From Gyrodactylus bullatarudis (lineage: Eukaryota > Platyhelminthes > Monogenea > Gyrodactylidea > Gyrodactylidae): a stretch of DNA of 64,000 nucleotides. Where the stretch lies: the NCBI GenBank assembly GCA_012064415.1, contig SSNU01000011.1, forward strand, positions 98,627-162,626, read 5' to 3'. The notes beneath the pieces are model-generated. The model was given only the letters and a program-made list of their open reading frames with translations. It was not told where the DNA came from and made no database searches. Position numbers and translations under genes: made by a program. Shown here piece by piece: positions 63,000-64,000 of the stretch (within the stretch, counting starts at the first letter, position 1; each line of letters starts with the position of its first letter).

Positions 63000-64000
63000 T
63001 TCACAAGAGTTATATTCAAATGAATACAATTTGTAGCAGAAAAAAATGTATTATAAATGGAACCAGAATAATTAGAATATGCTTGGCTTCTAGCTTTGAA
63101 ATTTGAAAGAGTGACACATTTTTTGAGCTATAATATCTTAACCAAAAATAATCACATTAAAACAACGGTAGATTCGTAATCTGTGTATTCAGTGATAAAA
63201 GGATAGAAAAAGATTGAATAAGAATCGTGAAATAAAATTCCCTGGGACTTCAAGATTTATTCAATATTTTGAAGAAACCTGTCATTTTGAACTGATCTTG
63301 AATCATCCTATTTTATCGATTTCCAAGCAGTAATGATCGGAAAATAGGAAATAAACTCAAAGTATTGCGATACGAAGATTCAATAGATTTTTTCTCATTG
63401 AACTTAAGAATTTTTTCCAGATTATATTTAGTTAGCTGTTTGGGGTGTGAATAAACTTTTGTCTGGAAAAATAAATGATCTTTTTAATGATGTTTAAAAA
63501 TGAATTTGATTTTAAATCACGCATTGACTAACGTAAGAAAAGTCACTTATTTCCTTTCTTATAAGAGTAATTTATTAAAATGCCTCGATTTTATCCTTTA
63601 TTTTATTAGATATTCAATAGATATTAATAAGAGTAGATTTAACCCTTTCCGTAACTTCTTCGGTGGATAACCTGAACTCTCTTCAATTTCATCTAAAAAC
63701 CTTATTATTCCTTCTTTAGCAATTTGGAACTGACATTTCTAATCATCATAGAATCTGAATTTGGGCATAGAGGTTCATAGAGAAACTCGTAAAAGCCTAA
63801 TAAAATGGATGCTTTCACTTATTTGTATCCTCGTAATCAGTAGAGCCTCAAAAATGCATATAAAGCAAATATTAAATTCGAGGTGACTTTTTAATCTAAG
63901 CACTGTGTGATATTTAAAACTATTGTGGGGGTAAGGGTTAAAAAGTTTTTAGTGCATATATGTGTCATATATTTTGTGTATATTACTATATTATTTTTGT
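63000..64000. other. upstream of globin gene, mostly featureless
   Basis: A fragment related to the 9907-10510 spacer lies near 63240-63350 (CTGATCTTGAATCATCC). TTAACCCTTTCCG at about 63640 resembles a piggyBac-type end. No gene is supported. Confidence 0.4.

Overview
This window looks like AT-rich (roughly 70% A+T by eye) nuclear DNA from an invertebrate animal. The evidence is spliced genes with GT-AG introns, AATAAA signals, a globin gene with the two introns conserved across animal globins, and a dense mixture of eukaryotic mobile elements (hAT, piggyBac, MULE, Tc1/mariner, pogo, Penelope-like, non-LTR RT, possibly Helitron). There is no operon or other prokaryotic signal. I cannot name the species. 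One 490-base assembly gap lies at 57112-57601.

Host genes. (1) A globin gene on the minus strand. Exon 1 is at 62487-62851, exon 2 at 11966-12200 and exon 3 at 8721-8858. All splice phases agree and the introns fall at the classical globin positions B12.2 and G7.0. If these are one gene, intron 1 is about 50.3 kb and contains most of the other genes of the window on the opposite strand. (2) A tandem family of an unrecognised three-exon plus-strand gene. Copy A is represented only by exon 3 (6419-7096). Copy B has exons 18811-19049, 19584-19926 and 24345-25022. Copy C has exons 30247-30446, 35314-35674 and 36488-37207. Copy D has exons 37522-37772, 39904-40264 and about 40366-40906, and is broken. 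Exon 1 ends in phase 2 and exon 2 in phase 0 in every copy, and an AATAAA follows each stop. The predicted proteins are about 420 aa, helical, with no domain I can name confidently. (3) A single-exon secreted ten-cysteine protein at 51074-51481.

Mobile DNA fills the introns. 1-6370: structured LTR-like modules, RT fragments and a 3.6 kb element with 233 bp inverted ends inside intron 2 of copy A. 8.9-11.9 kb: globin intron 2 with a 237 bp palindrome. 13650-15982: a hAT element. 20496-23886: two adjacent hATs inside intron 2 of copy B. 25.7-29.6 kb: Tc1-like, TTAA-flanked, Helitron-like and unclassified transposon remains. 30520-34978: a MULE in intron 1 of copy C, holding a second element, which holds a piggyBac remnant and a TTAA-flanked foldback. 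41-50.6 kb: Penelope-like RT, a foldback, an intron-containing Tc1-like gene and a mariner relic. 51.7-57.7 kb: foldbacks and a pogo-type element encoding only a DNA-binding protein. 58-62.4 kb: RT remains and foldbacks.

The most unusual signals are the tandem gene family, the globin intron that hosts nested genes, and a recurrent RNA-like module (six copies) with hammerhead-type boxes and a covarying stem I sitting just after CCAAT and TATA boxes.
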